Counted from the first letter of the stretch, positions 1 through 6,545 are shown. The stretch is 12,738 nucleotides of DNA from an uncultured Bacteroidales bacterium (GCA_937910305.1 CALEPS010000192.1:1-12738); one strand, 5' to 3'. Numbers and translations: made by a program. Notes: generated by a model not told the origin, from the letters alone.

Positions 1-199
1 CTTTATATTTAGCACCGATGATCTCACGGATTTTAGCTGCTTGGTCATCCGTCCAATTCTCTACTTTGAGGGTAGGGTCAACACCCGCCTCAGCGAGAAT
101 TTTCTTTGCGCTTGAACGACCTATTCCGTAGATATAAGTCAGACTGACTTCGCCGCATTTGTTTTGCGGGATATCTACACCGACAATTCTTATAGCCAT
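1..199 (-). CDS. rpsM: Small-subunit ribosomal protein uS13, N-terminal part
   Basis: This is the start of uS13, a 30S head protein that contacts the A-site finger of 23S rRNA and the P-site tRNA. Only 66 codons are present; the gene runs off the left edge. The visible protein begins MAIRIVGVDIPQNKCGEVSL and then has the family's TYIYGIGRSSAKKIL helix-hairpin-helix segment (about residues 21-35). The start is the ATG at 197-199, the normal family start, with no Shine-Dalgarno sequence before it. It follows rpmJ after a 71-bp AT-rich gap, and would open the alpha block (rpsM-rpsK-rpsD-rpoA-rplQ), which lies outside this window. The truncation comes from the window edge, not from a mutation. 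Confidence 0.96.
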   Translation of the reverse strand, partial: MAIRIVGVDIPQNKCGEVSLTYIYGIGRSSAKKILAEAGVDPTLKVENWTDDQAAKIREIIGAKYK

Positions 200-270
200 A
201 ATTAAATACTAAGGATAATTTTGTTAAATAAATAATAAAAGAAGATATTGATTCTAATTAAAAATTACGC
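200..270. other. rpmJ-rpsM spacer, AT-rich
   Basis: This 71-bp gap is very AT-rich and separates rpmJ from rpsM. I found neither a Bacteroidota-type promoter (TAnnTTTG with an upstream TTG) nor a hairpin followed by a T-run on the coding strand. It may be just a long untranslated leader for rpsM, as AT-rich leaders are common in this phylum. Confidence 0.5.
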
Positions 271-387
271 TTATCCTTGACGCATTTTCATTTTAGGATC
301 CTTCTTGTTAATAACATACAAGTGCCCTTTGCGACGTACAATTTTGCAGTCCGCATTGCGCTTCTTGATTGATGCTCTTACTTTCAT
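271..387 (-). CDS. rpmJ: Large-subunit ribosomal protein bL36, zinc-free type
   Basis: bL36 is the smallest 50S protein and helps hold 23S rRNA near the base of the L7/L12 stalk. The reading frame gives 38 residues, the normal size, beginning MKVRASIKKRNADCKIVRRK and ending in the conserved RQG. The classical protein binds zinc with three cysteines and one histidine. Here only Cys14 remains: position 11 is Asn, and the C-terminal half (YVINKKDPKMKMRQG) has neither Cys nor His. So this is the C-minus form, as I recall it from other Bacteroidota. The start is the ATG at 385-387. It lies 28 bp after infA and 71 bp before rpsM. Confidence 0.96.
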   Translation of the reverse strand: MKVRASIKKRNADCKIVRRKGHLYVINKKDPKMKMRQG

Positions 388-415
388 AGTAAAAACTTTG
401 TTTTTGATTTAATAA

Positions 416-634
416 TTACTTGTAGCGGAAGGAGATGCGACCTTTGGTGAGGTCATACGGACTCATCTCTACTTTAACTCGATCACCGGCCAGAATCTTA
501 ATGTAATGCATTCTCATCTTACCGGAGATATGGGCGATAATGAGCGGACCGTTCTCCAATTGGACACGGAACATTGCGTTGGACAATGCCTCTACAACCG
601 TTCCATCCACTTCGATGCTGTCTTGTTTTGCCAT
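416..634 (-). CDS. infA: Translation initiation factor IF-1
   Basis: IF-1 binds the A site of the 30S subunit during initiation and increases the activity of IF-2 and IF-3. The protein is 72 residues, the standard length, and forms a single OB-fold (S1-like) domain. The family signature is plain: VVEALSNAMFRVQLENG (residues 13-29), AHISGKMRMHYIKILAGDRV (34-53) and the end MSPYDLTKGRISFRYK. It is 12 bp downstream of map and 28 bp upstream of rpmJ, the usual secY-map-infA-rpmJ order. Before the ATG there is only a weak purine stretch (AAGAAG), so no clear ribosome-binding site. Confidence 0.98.
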   Translation of the reverse strand: MAKQDSIEVDGTVVEALSNAMFRVQLENGPLIIAHISGKMRMHYIKILAGDRVKVEMSPYDLTKGRISFRYK

Positions 635-646
635 ACTTCTTATTGT

Positions 647-1432
647 TTAGATGAATTTGTCTCCCAATACGGATTGGATGTAATCAAACGTGGACAAGAT
701 ATCCGCCTTGCCGTTTCGTACGCACACGGATAACTCGTAATGTGCTGCAGGTTTGCGGTCGATGGTACGGGCTGTCCATCCGTCATCCTCGATAAGGATA
801 TTGCGGCGTCCGAGCGTGATCATCGGCTCTATAGCGAGCGTCATGCCGGATTTAAGGACGATGCCGTTACCGCGACGGCCATAATTGCAGACCTCGGGTT
901 CCTCATGCATTTCCCTGCCGATACCATGTCCTACAAACTCGCGTACAACGCCGTAGCCTGCGCGCTCACAGTGCTGCTGGATAGCGAAACTGACATCTCC
1001 GAGTCTGCGCCCCGTTACTGCCTGTTCGATTCCGAGATAAAGAGCTTCCTTCGTTGTCCGGAGGAGATTCAAGATCTCCGGACTAACCTCTCCCACCGGG
1101 AAAGTATAAGCACTATCGGAATGCCATCCATTGAGTTCTATCGAGGAATCCACAGAGATGATATCTCCTTCTTTCAAGTAAACCTTGTCAGACGGGATAC
1201 CATGTACCACCTGTTCATTGACCGAAGTACAAAGAGTTGCAGGATATCCCTCGTATCCAAGACACGCGGGTCTTCCCCCGTTATCCATGATGAACTCATA
1301 TGCTATCTTATCCAGTTGGGCAGTAGTAACACCCGGCTTGATAGCCTTCGCTACTTCGGCGTAGGTCTTACCAAGCAGGATGTTGCTTGCCCGCATGAGC
1401 TCTATTTCTTCGTCCGTCTTGAGAAAAATCAT
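647..1432 (-). CDS. map: Methionine aminopeptidase, type I
   Basis: This cytosolic metalloenzyme removes the initiator methionine from nascent proteins at the ribosome exit. At 261 residues it is a plain type I enzyme, without an N-terminal zinc-finger extension or the type II insertion. By alignment from memory with E. coli MetAP, all five metal ligands are present: Asp95 (SVDSS), Asp106 (WHSDSAY), His169 (EFVGHGIGREMHEEP), Glu202 (AIEPM) and Glu233 (AHYELSV). The substrate-side histidines His77 (QVVHGIP) and His176 are also there. The start MIFLKTDEEIELMR matches the Bacteroides style. It sits 14 bp after secY and 12 bp before infA, as in many bacteria where nascent-chain processing is co-expressed with the ribosome. 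Confidence 0.97.
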   Translation of the reverse strand: MIFLKTDEEIELMRASNILLGKTYAEVAKAIKPGVTTAQLDKIAYEFIMDNGGRPACLGYEGYPATLCTSVNEQVVHGIPSDKVYLKEGDIISVDSSIELNGWHSDSAYTFPVGEVSPEILNLLRTTKEALYLGIEQAVTGRRLGDVSFAIQQHCERAGYGVVREFVGHGIGREMHEEPEVCNYGRRGNGIVLKSGMTLAIEPMITLGRRNILIEDDGWTARTIDRKPAAHYELSVCVRNGKADILSTFDYIQSVLGDKFI

Positions 1433-1446
1433 CTAACCGAAACGAA

Positions 1447-2790
1447 TTAGTAGGCCATAGCACCGGAGCGTCCTTTGATGCGCATACCGGACTCAAAGAA
1501 TCCGTCGTAGTGACGCATGAGGAGATGGCTCTCTATCTGCTGCAATGTATCCAAAATAACACCTACCATGATGAGCAACGATGTACCTCCGAAGAATTGC
1601 GCAAATCCCATGGTTACACCGAACAGCCGCGCGAAAGCAGGCAGGACGGCGATGATAGCCAGAAGGATAGAACCCGGGAGGGTGATGCGACTCATGATAG
1701 TGTCAATATACTCAGCCGTCTTCTTACCAGGCTTCACACCGGGAATAAAACCGTTGTTCAGTTTCAGATTTTCTGCCATCTGAACCGGATTGATGATAAT
1801 CGCGGTGTAGAAATAGGTGAAGGCGATAATGAGCAGTGCAAATACCAGATTGTACCAGAAGCTGTTGTTATCCATGAAAGCACGGGTGAAGGCGCTGGGT
1901 TCGCTTGAACCAAAGCCTACAAAAGCAATCGGAATAAACATAATAGCTTGTGCAAAGATAATCGGCATTACGTTAGCGGCGTTAACCTTCAACGGGATGT
2001 ACTGACGCACACCTCCGTACTGCTTGTTACCTTGGATACGCTTTGCATATTGCACCGGAATACGGCGTGTTCCCTGTACCAGCATGATTGCGAAAGCAAA
2101 CACGAATAACAGGATAACAACTTCGAGAATGAATACCATCAATCCACCGCCACCGTTCTCGTTGAGACGAGAGGAGAACTCTTGTACGAAAGCTCCCGGG
2201 AGACGCGCGATGATACCGATCAAGATGATGAAGGATATACCGTTTCCTACACCGCGGTCGGTAATACGCTCACCCAGCCACATAACGAACATAGAGCCCG
2301 CTGTAAGGAGGATCGTGGATGAGATAGTAAACCAGTTGAATCCTATAGCGAGAGGCTGTCCGGCCTGTGCCATCTGTACAGAAAGGTTCACGAGATAACT
2401 CGGTCCCTGGAAGAGCAGAATAGCAACAGTGAGATAGCGGGTGATCTGATTCATCTTCTGGCGTCCGGATTCACCTTCTTTCTGCATCTTCTGGAAATAC
2501 GGCACCGCAATAGAGAGGAGCTGGATAACGATAGATGCAGAGATATACGGCATGATACCGAGCGCGAAAATAGACGCATTGGAGAATGCTCCACCGGAGA
2601 ACATATCCAAGAGCGCCATCAGACCTCCAGCTGTCTGGCTATGCAGCGCAGAAAGGGCTGTAGGATCAATACCCGGAAGAACGACAAAAGAACCGAAACG
2701 ATAGATTAACACGAACAGAGCCGTTGTCAACAAACGGTTACGGAGGTCTTCGATCTTCCAGATATTTTTACATGTTTCGATAAACTTCAT
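1447..2790 (-). CDS. secY: Preprotein translocase subunit SecY
   Basis: SecY is the channel of the SecYEG translocase in the inner membrane; it takes proteins from the ribosome or SecA. The 447-residue protein has ten hydrophobic segments at about residues 20-38, 71-94, 117-137, 154-172, 182-198, 217-239, 272-292, 312-332, 370-390 and 398-414. Family motifs include LPGIDP (38-43), GIMPYISASIVIQLL (78-92), RITDRGVGNGISFII (175-189), RRIPVQYAKR (242-251) and the FIPGVKPGKKTAEYID loop (348-363). In that loop Lys353 lies where E. coli has the functionally important Arg357. It follows rplO after 29 bp and precedes map by 14 bp. The ATG has no Shine-Dalgarno sequence. Confidence 0.98.
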   Translation of the reverse strand: MKFIETCKNIWKIEDLRNRLLTTALFVLIYRFGSFVVLPGIDPTALSALHSQTAGGLMALLDMFSGGAFSNASIFALGIMPYISASIVIQLLSIAVPYFQKMQKEGESGRQKMNQITRYLTVAILLFQGPSYLVNLSVQMAQAGQPLAIGFNWFTISSTILLTAGSMFVMWLGERITDRGVGNGISFIILIGIIARLPGAFVQEFSSRLNENGGGGLMVFILEVVILLFVFAFAIMLVQGTRRIPVQYAKRIQGNKQYGGVRQYIPLKVNAANVMPIIFAQAIMFIPIAFVGFGSSEPSAFTRAFMDNNSFWYNLVFALLIIAFTYFYTAIIINPVQMAENLKLNNGFIPGVKPGKKTAEYIDTIMSRITLPGSILLAIIAVLPAFARLFGVTMGFAQFFGGTSLLIMVGVILDTLQQIESHLLMRHYDGFFESGMRIKGRSGAMAY

Positions 2791-2819
2791 AATAAACTAC
2801 GTTTATTCTGAGTTAATAA

Positions 2820-3266
2820 TTAGAGTTTAACGACGGCGCCGCCAGCTGCTGTGATAGCAGCCTCTGCGGACTTACTGAAGGCATGTGCTTCGACAGTCAG
2901 TTTAGCAGTCAGTGTGCCGTTACCCAGGATCTTAACGAGCTGGTTTTTAGCAATGAAACCTGCCTCGTGGAGTTCAACAACGCCGATCTTCTCCAGTTTC
3001 TTAGCCTCAGCGAGAGCCTGGAGAGTAGCGAGGTTGATAGCTTTGTATTCCACGCGGTTGATATTCTTGAAGCCAAATTTCGGCAGACGACGCTGCATAG
3101 GCATCTGACCACCCTCGAAACCAATCTTCTTGCTGTAACCGGAGCGCGATTTAGCACCCTTGTGACCACGGGTAGAGGTTCCACCCAGGCCCGAACCTGC
3201 ACCACGGCCGACACGCTTAGCGGTCTTAACGGAACCGGCTGCAGGGGTAAGATTATTCAATTCCAT
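2820..3266 (-). CDS. rplO: Large-subunit ribosomal protein uL15
   Basis: uL15 is a late-assembly 50S protein with a long basic N-terminal arm buried in 23S rRNA. The 148-residue product matches the usual length (about 145-150). The arm is visible as a Gly/Arg/Lys-rich stretch at residues 17-45 (starts KRVGRGAGSGLGG, then RGHKGAKSRSGYSKK), followed by GFEGGQMPMQRRLPKFGF (49-66), the family hallmark. The globular C-terminal domain ends in GGAVVKL. It lies 21 bp after rpmD and 29 bp before secY, the standard spc order. Confidence 0.98.
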   Translation of the reverse strand: MELNNLTPAAGSVKTAKRVGRGAGSGLGGTSTRGHKGAKSRSGYSKKIGFEGGQMPMQRRLPKFGFKNINRVEYKAINLATLQALAEAKKLEKIGVVELHEAGFIAKNQLVKILGNGTLTAKLTVEAHAFSKSAEAAITAAGGAVVKL

Positions 3267-3287
3267 GATGATAATTCGTTTTTAGGA

Positions 3288-3464
3288 TTAGTCAATAACT
3301 TTAACAAGGTGCTTAACCTTCTCAACCATTCCCAGAATAGCGGGTGTGGCTTCGTGCTCAACGACTGCGTTCATCTTGCGCAGACCGAGAGCTGCCATGG
3401 TTTCCTTCTGCACCTTCGGGCACTTAATAATACTGCGTACTTGCTGAATTTTAATTTTTGCCAT
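3288..3464 (-). CDS. rpmD: Large-subunit ribosomal protein uL30
   Basis: uL30 is a small globular 50S protein. I read 58 codons from the ATG at 3462-3464 to the TAA at 3288-3290: MAKIKIQQVRSIIKCPKVQK, then ETMAALGLRKMNAVVEHEAT, then PAILGMVEKVKHLVKVID. The pattern I(x)QVRS(x)I, followed about ten residues later by T(x)xALGLRKM and then a short helix with V(x)HLV, is the uL30 family, whose members are 57-61 residues. It fills the gap between rpsE (21 bp upstream) and rplO (21 bp downstream), exactly where rpmD is expected. Confidence 0.96.
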   Translation of the reverse strand: MAKIKIQQVRSIIKCPKVQKETMAALGLRKMNAVVEHEATPAILGMVEKVKHLVKVID

Positions 3465-3485
3465 AATTCGTAGGATTTAGAGGGG

Positions 3486-3992
3486 TTAACCATTAAAAAC
3501 AGTAGAGAGGCTTACGCCACGGTTAGCGGCTACAGTACGGGCGTCACGCAGTTCTGCGAGCGCCTGAATAGTAGCTTTCACGAGGTTGTGCGGGTTCGAC
3601 GAACCTTTAGATTTAGCCAATACGTCGCGTACGCCGGCGCTCTCCAGAACGGCACGCATAGCACCACCGGCTTTTACTCCGGTACCGTGCGTAGCAGGCT
3701 GGATGTATACCTGCGAACCGCCGAATTTAGCAAACTGCTCGTGAGGAATTGTTCCCTTCAGAACAGGTACTTGAATCAGGTTCTTCTTTGCAGCCTCGGT
3801 AGCTTTCTGCATTGCTGCAGCAACCTCGCCTGCTTTACCCAGACCGTAACCTACAATACCATCTTCATTTCCAACAACTACGATAGCTGCGAAAGTGAAA
3901 GTACGTCCACCCTTTGTAACTTTCGTTACTCGGTTGACTGCGACCAGACGCTCCTTGAGCTCAAGGTCTTGTGTTGATTTTACTCTTTGCAT
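3486..3992 (-). CDS. rpsE: Small-subunit ribosomal protein uS5
   Basis: uS5 lies at the mRNA entry site of the 30S subunit; it takes part in decoding accuracy and mRNA unwinding. The product is 168 residues, near the family norm of 166-172. The N-terminal double-stranded-RNA-binding-like domain carries the signature GRTFTFAAIVVVGNEDGIVG (residues 29-48) continuing to YGLGKAGEV, and the C-terminal domain has PATHGTGVKAGGAMRAVLE (99-117). The Lys-Gly-Gly turn (27-29), where spectinomycin resistance changes occur in other bacteria, is intact. It is 12 bp after rplR and 21 bp before rpmD. There is no clear Shine-Dalgarno sequence. Confidence 0.98.
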   Translation of the reverse strand: MQRVKSTQDLELKERLVAVNRVTKVTKGGRTFTFAAIVVVGNEDGIVGYGLGKAGEVAAAMQKATEAAKKNLIQVPVLKGTIPHEQFAKFGGSQVYIQPATHGTGVKAGGAMRAVLESAGVRDVLAKSKGSSNPHNLVKATIQALAELRDARTVAANRGVSLSTVFNG

Positions 3993-4004
3993 GATCGTAA
4001 TTTA

Positions 4005-4349
4005 TTAGAATTTGAGACCTGCCTCGCGAGCAGCATCTGCCAATGATTTAACACGGCCGTGATAGAGGTATCCATTACGGTCAAATACTACTTCTGTGAC
4101 TCCGGCTTTGATAGCTGCTGCGGCAATGAGTTTGCCTACCTCAGCGGCTTTCTCGGTCTTAGTCATTTTGTCTTTGATAGCGAGCGACGATGCGCTGGCA
4201 AGGGTCTTACCCTCGAGGTCATTGATAACCTGAGCGTAGATCTGGCTGTTAGAACGGAACACGGTCAGACGCGGACGCTCTGCAGTTCCCGCCACCTTGG
4301 TGCGGATGGAAGCCTTAATCTTAAGGCGACGTGCAATTTTCTTAATCAT
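4005..4349 (-). CDS. rplR: Large-subunit ribosomal protein uL18
   Basis: uL18 binds 5S rRNA with uL5 and joins it to the central protuberance of the 50S subunit. The 114-residue length is typical. The basic N-terminal tail MIKKIARRLKIKASIRTKV leads into GTAERPRLTVFRSNSQIYAQ (residues 21-40). The C-terminal signature is FDRNGYLYHGRVKSLADAAREAG (split here as FDRNGYLYHGRV, 89-100, and the following helix). It lies 18 bp after rplF and 12 bp before rpsE. A moderate purine box (AAAGGA) is present upstream of its ATG. Confidence 0.98.
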   Translation of the reverse strand: MIKKIARRLKIKASIRTKVAGTAERPRLTVFRSNSQIYAQVINDLEGKTLASASSLAIKDKMTKTEKAAEVGKLIAAAAIKAGVTEVVFDRNGYLYHGRVKSLADAAREAGLKF

Positions 4350-4358
4350 AATCTTGTT

Positions 4359-4364
4359 TCCTTT
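4359..4364 (-). promoter_or_regulatory. Possible weak Shine-Dalgarno sequence of rplR
   Basis: On the coding strand AAAGGA lies 9 nt upstream of the rplR ATG. It is five to six bases complementary to a standard 16S rRNA tail, so weaker than those of rplW, rplF and rplE, but stronger than what precedes most genes here, which is AT-rich with no purine box. Confidence 0.4.
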
Positions 4365-4367
4365 CTA

Positions 4368-4925
4368 TTATTTACCAGCCGACTTACCAGCTTTACGACG
4401 AACGATTTCACCTTGGAACTTAATACCTTTGCCCTTATACGGTTCCGGTTTGCGGAAGGAGCGGATCTTAGCACAAATCTGGCCAAGCAGCTGCTTGTCG
4501 CAAGACTCAAGGATTACGAGCGGGTTCTGGTTACGCTCCGACTTGGTTTCCACCTTTACCTCTTTCGGGAGTCCGAGATAGATAGGGTGAGTATAACCGA
4601 GCGAGAAGTTCAGCACATTAGGTTGAGCCAGCTCTACACGGTAACCAACGCCGACAAGTTCAAGAGTTTTCTTATATCCCTCCGAGCAACCTACTACCAT
4701 ATTATGGATAAGCGCGCGGTAGAGTCCGTGTTTAGCGCGAGCCTCTTTCTCGTCGTTAGGACGGGTAACATGGCATACAGCGCCTTCTACGTTTACTGAA
4801 ATCAGGGGATCTACAGCCTGGCTGAGTTCGCCCTTAGGACCTTTAACGGTCACTACATTCTCGGGGCTAACGGTAATCGTTACGCCTGCGGGAATAGCGA
4901 TAGGAAGTTTTCCAATTCTTGACAT
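4368..4925 (-). CDS. rplF: Large-subunit ribosomal protein uL6
   Basis: uL6 sits near the sarcin-ricin loop and the stalk base of the 50S subunit, close to where EF-G and EF-Tu act. The 185-residue product has the two repeated uL6 domains (about 1-82 and 83-172). It starts MSRIGKLPIAIPAGVTI, has GYKKTLELVGVGYRVEL (83-99) and carries the family signature PEPYKGKGIKF (160-170). It ends in a short Lys-rich tail (RRKAGKSAGK). It is 15 bp after rpsH and 18 bp before rplR. Unusually for this window, a full Shine-Dalgarno sequence precedes the ATG. Confidence 0.98.
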   Translation of the reverse strand: MSRIGKLPIAIPAGVTITVSPENVVTVKGPKGELSQAVDPLISVNVEGAVCHVTRPNDEKEARAKHGLYRALIHNMVVGCSEGYKKTLELVGVGYRVELAQPNVLNFSLGYTHPIYLGLPKEVKVETKSERNQNPLVILESCDKQLLGQICAKIRSFRKPEPYKGKGIKFQGEIVRRKAGKSAGK

Positions 4926-4932
4926 AGCTGTT

Positions 4933-4939
4933 CCTCCTT
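4933..4939 (-). promoter_or_regulatory. Strong Shine-Dalgarno sequence of rplF
   Basis: The coding strand reads AAGGAGG, with 7 nt between it and the rplF ATG, the ideal spacing. It begins one base after the rpsH TAA stop, so a ribosome finishing rpsH ends on top of it. Most other genes in this window have nothing comparable. Confidence 0.75.
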
Positions 4940-4940
4940 A

Positions 4941-5336
4941 TTAATAAACATAGCACAATACTTCACCACCCAGTTGCTGTCCGACAGCCTCTTTGTTGGT
5001 CATCACGCCTTTCGAAGTAGAAAGGATAGCGATTCCGAGACCGTTGAGCACGCGCGGCATGTCGCGATAGCCGACATACTTACGCAAACCCGGAGTGGAT
5101 ACACGTTTCAAACACTTGATCGCGTTAACTTTGTTAACCGGATCATACTTGAGGGCAATCTTGATAGTGCCCTGAGGACCATCCTCTACGAACTTGTAGG
5201 AAAGGATATAACCTTTCTCGAACAAGATACGGGTGATCTCCTTCTTCAGATTCGAAGCCGGAACTTCCACTACACGGTGGCCGGCCTTGATAGCATTCCT
5301 CAATCGAGTGAGGTAATCTGCAATAGGATCTGTCAT
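4941..5336 (-). CDS. rpsH: Small-subunit ribosomal protein uS8
   Basis: uS8 binds helix 21 of 16S rRNA and is central to platform assembly; in E. coli it also represses the spc operon by binding its mRNA. The 131-residue length is standard. It begins MTDPIADYLTRLRNAIKAGH, has the conserved VEVPASNLKKEITRIL segment (23-38), and the C-terminal RNA-binding signature ILSTSKGVMTNKEA (104-117). It is preceded by the longest gap within the spc block (57 bp), which holds a small hairpin, and it is followed after 15 bp by rplF. Confidence 0.98.
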   Translation of the reverse strand: MTDPIADYLTRLRNAIKAGHRVVEVPASNLKKEITRILFEKGYILSYKFVEDGPQGTIKIALKYDPVNKVNAIKCLKRVSTPGLRKYVGYRDMPRVLNGLGIAILSTSKGVMTNKEAVGQQLGGEVLCYVY

Positions 5337-5357
5337 TGTTTTTTGTTGTTAAATTAA

Positions 5358-5372
5358 TCCCGCCTGTCGGGA
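5358..5372 (-). promoter_or_regulatory. GC-rich hairpin in the rpsN-rpsH spacer
   Basis: The coding strand reads TCCCG ACAGG CGGGA: a perfect 5-bp stem with a 5-nt loop in an otherwise AT-rich 57-bp spacer. On the coding strand it is followed by TTAATTTAACAAC and an A-run, so it lacks the U-tract of an intrinsic terminator. It could mark an mRNA processing or regulatory site in front of rpsH; no function can be shown from sequence alone. Confidence 0.4.
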
Positions 5373-5393
5373 CAATATTTAATAATGTTAATT

Positions 5394-5663
5394 TTACCAG
5401 CTCGCTTTCTTAACTCCCGGGATGAGTCCTTTGGAAGCCATCTCGCGGAACTGAATACGGCTGAGACCGAATGCGCGCATGTATCCTTTCGGACGGCCGG
5501 TCACTTTGCAACGGTTGTGCAGACGAACCGGGGATGCGTTTTTCGGGAGGGCCTGAAGGCCTACATAGTCACCATCCTTGAGGAGTTGGGCACGTTTAGC
5601 TGCGTATTTAGCAACCAACTTTGCGCGTTTTACCTCGCGGGCTTTCATTGATTCTTTTGCCAT
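5394..5663 (-). CDS. rpsN: Small-subunit ribosomal protein uS14, zinc-free type
   Basis: uS14 is a 30S head protein placed close to the A site and to uS3 and uS10. The 89-residue product has the family signature NRCKVTGRPKGYMRAFGLSR (residues 50-69) and the end GLIPGVKKASW. Only one cysteine (Cys52) is present, so the CxxC pairs of the zinc-binding, roughly 61-residue form are missing. This is the longer C-minus type with the extended helical N-terminus (1-45). It lies 8 bp after rplE and 57 bp before rpsH. Confidence 0.98.
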   Translation of the reverse strand: MAKESMKAREVKRAKLVAKYAAKRAQLLKDGDYVGLQALPKNASPVRLHNRCKVTGRPKGYMRAFGLSRIQFREMASKGLIPGVKKASW

Positions 5664-5671
5664 AGTCTGAA

Positions 5672-6214
5672 TTACTTTTTAAACGGTAAACCAAACTCAC
5701 GCAGGAGTGCGAAGCCCTCCTCATCGGTTTTCGCTGTAGTAACGAACGTGATGTTCATACCCAGCAGTTTGGTGATGTTATCAATGTTAATTTCAGGGAA
5801 GATAATTTGCTCGGTAATACCCAAGGTGTAGTTACCACGTCCATCCAGCTTGTTGTTGATACCTTTGAAGTCGCGGATACGGGGCAGAGCTACACGAACG
5901 AGCCGCTCGAGGAACTCATACATCTGTTGGCCGCGGAGGGTAACACATACGCCGATAGGCATTTGCTTACGAACCTTGAAGTTTGCGATATCTTTCTTCG
6001 AAACAGTTGCAACGGCTTTCTGACCAGCGATAGCGGTCATCTCCTGGAGAGCGACCTCGATGATCTTCTTGTCGGCAACAGCCTCGCCCAGACCCTGGTT
6101 GAGGACGATCTTCTGGAGTTTCGGGCACTGCATTACAGTAGTGTAGTTGAACTCCTTCATCAGGATGGGCACGATGCGCTCCTGATAATCTTGCTTAAGA
6201 CTTGCTGTATTCAT
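5672..6214 (-). CDS. rplE: Large-subunit ribosomal protein uL5
   Basis: uL5 binds 5S rRNA in the central protuberance and touches the P-site tRNA and uS13. The 180-residue length matches E. coli L5 (179). Visible landmarks are MQCPKLQKIVLNQGLGEA (residues 28-45), the P-site loop region around 72-85 (SKKDIANFKVRKQMPIG) and ALPRIRDFKGIN (109-120), the family signature, with the C-terminal LLREFGLPFKK. It starts only 2 bp after the rplX stop and has a strong Shine-Dalgarno sequence within the end of rplX, which suggests tight coupling of the two genes. Confidence 0.98.
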   Translation of the reverse strand: MNTASLKQDYQERIVPILMKEFNYTTVMQCPKLQKIVLNQGLGEAVADKKIIEVALQEMTAIAGQKAVATVSKKDIANFKVRKQMPIGVCVTLRGQQMYEFLERLVRVALPRIRDFKGINNKLDGRGNYTLGITEQIIFPEINIDNITKLLGMNITFVTTAKTDEEGFALLREFGLPFKK

Positions 6215-6216
6215 AA

Positions 6217-6525
6217 TCAGATCTCCTTACCGGTTTTTTTAGATACACGAACGAGCTTACCATCCTTACGAACGCGTCCGATACGAACGGGCTGTCCGTT
6301 CTCAACAACCTGGAGGTTCGAGATATGGATAGGAGCTTCCTGTTTAACAATTCCGCCTTGCGGATTTTTAGCATTGGGTTTGGTACTCTTGGATACCATA
6401 TTGACACCCTCTACGATAGCGCGCTGCTTGTCAACGAGCACTTCCAGCACACGGCCGGTCTGACCCTTCGAAGCGCCTGCGTTTACGTAAACGATATCAC
6501 CCTTTTTGATATGTAATTTTGCCAT
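6217..6525 (-). CDS. rplX: Large-subunit ribosomal protein uL24
   Basis: uL24 is an assembly-initiating 50S protein that binds the 5' domain of 23S rRNA near the exit tunnel. The 102-residue product carries the N-terminal KOW motif (residues 6-32: KKGDIVYVNAGASKGQTGRV and on), then EGVNMVSKSTKP (39-50) and GGIVKQEAPIHISNL (57-71), all typical. In the KOW loop GASKGQTG replaces the more common GKDKGKTG, a mild change. The final codons (Lys-Glu-Ile-stop) include the Shine-Dalgarno sequence of rplE. It lies 20 bp after rplN. Confidence 0.97.
   Translation of the reverse strand: MAKLHIKKGDIVYVNAGASKGQTGRVLEVLVDKQRAIVEGVNMVSKSTKPNAKNPQGGIVKQEAPIHISNLQVVENGQPVRIGRVRKDGKLVRVSKKTGKEI
6221..6228 (-). 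promoter_or_regulatory. Strong Shine-Dalgarno sequence of rplE inside rplX
   Basis: The coding strand reads AAGGAGAT, with the GGAG core 8 nt before the rplE ATG. It lies fully within the last three sense codons of rplX (AAG GAG ATC), so it serves as coding sequence and probably as ribosome-binding site. That rplX could end in other residues makes chance a possible explanation, but the spacing is ideal. Confidence 0.65.
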
Positions 6526-6545
6526 ACCTGTAATAATTTAGATGA

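Noticed and set aside
391..405. AAAAAC/GTTTTT hairpin just before rpmJ
   Set aside because: Only six mostly A-T pairs with a 3-nt loop in AT-rich DNA; too weak to call a functional element.
740..1450. 236-codon open frame on the plus strand opposite map
   Set aside because: map has all catalytic residues in the minus frame; the plus frame is a shadow.
1953..1960. TATCTTTG on the coding strand within secY, matching the Bacteroidota -7 consensus
   Set aside because: No TTG-type -33 element at the right distance and it lies inside a gene; an 8-bp degenerate match is expected by chance.
4059..4799. 246-codon open frame on the plus strand opposite rplR and rplF
   Set aside because: Spans two genuine genes and the gap between them in antisense; no family resemblance.
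6195..6407. 70-codon minus-strand frame overlapping rplX and the start of rplE
   Set aside because: Out of frame with rplX, whose full-length uL24 signature is clear; no ribosome-binding context of its own.
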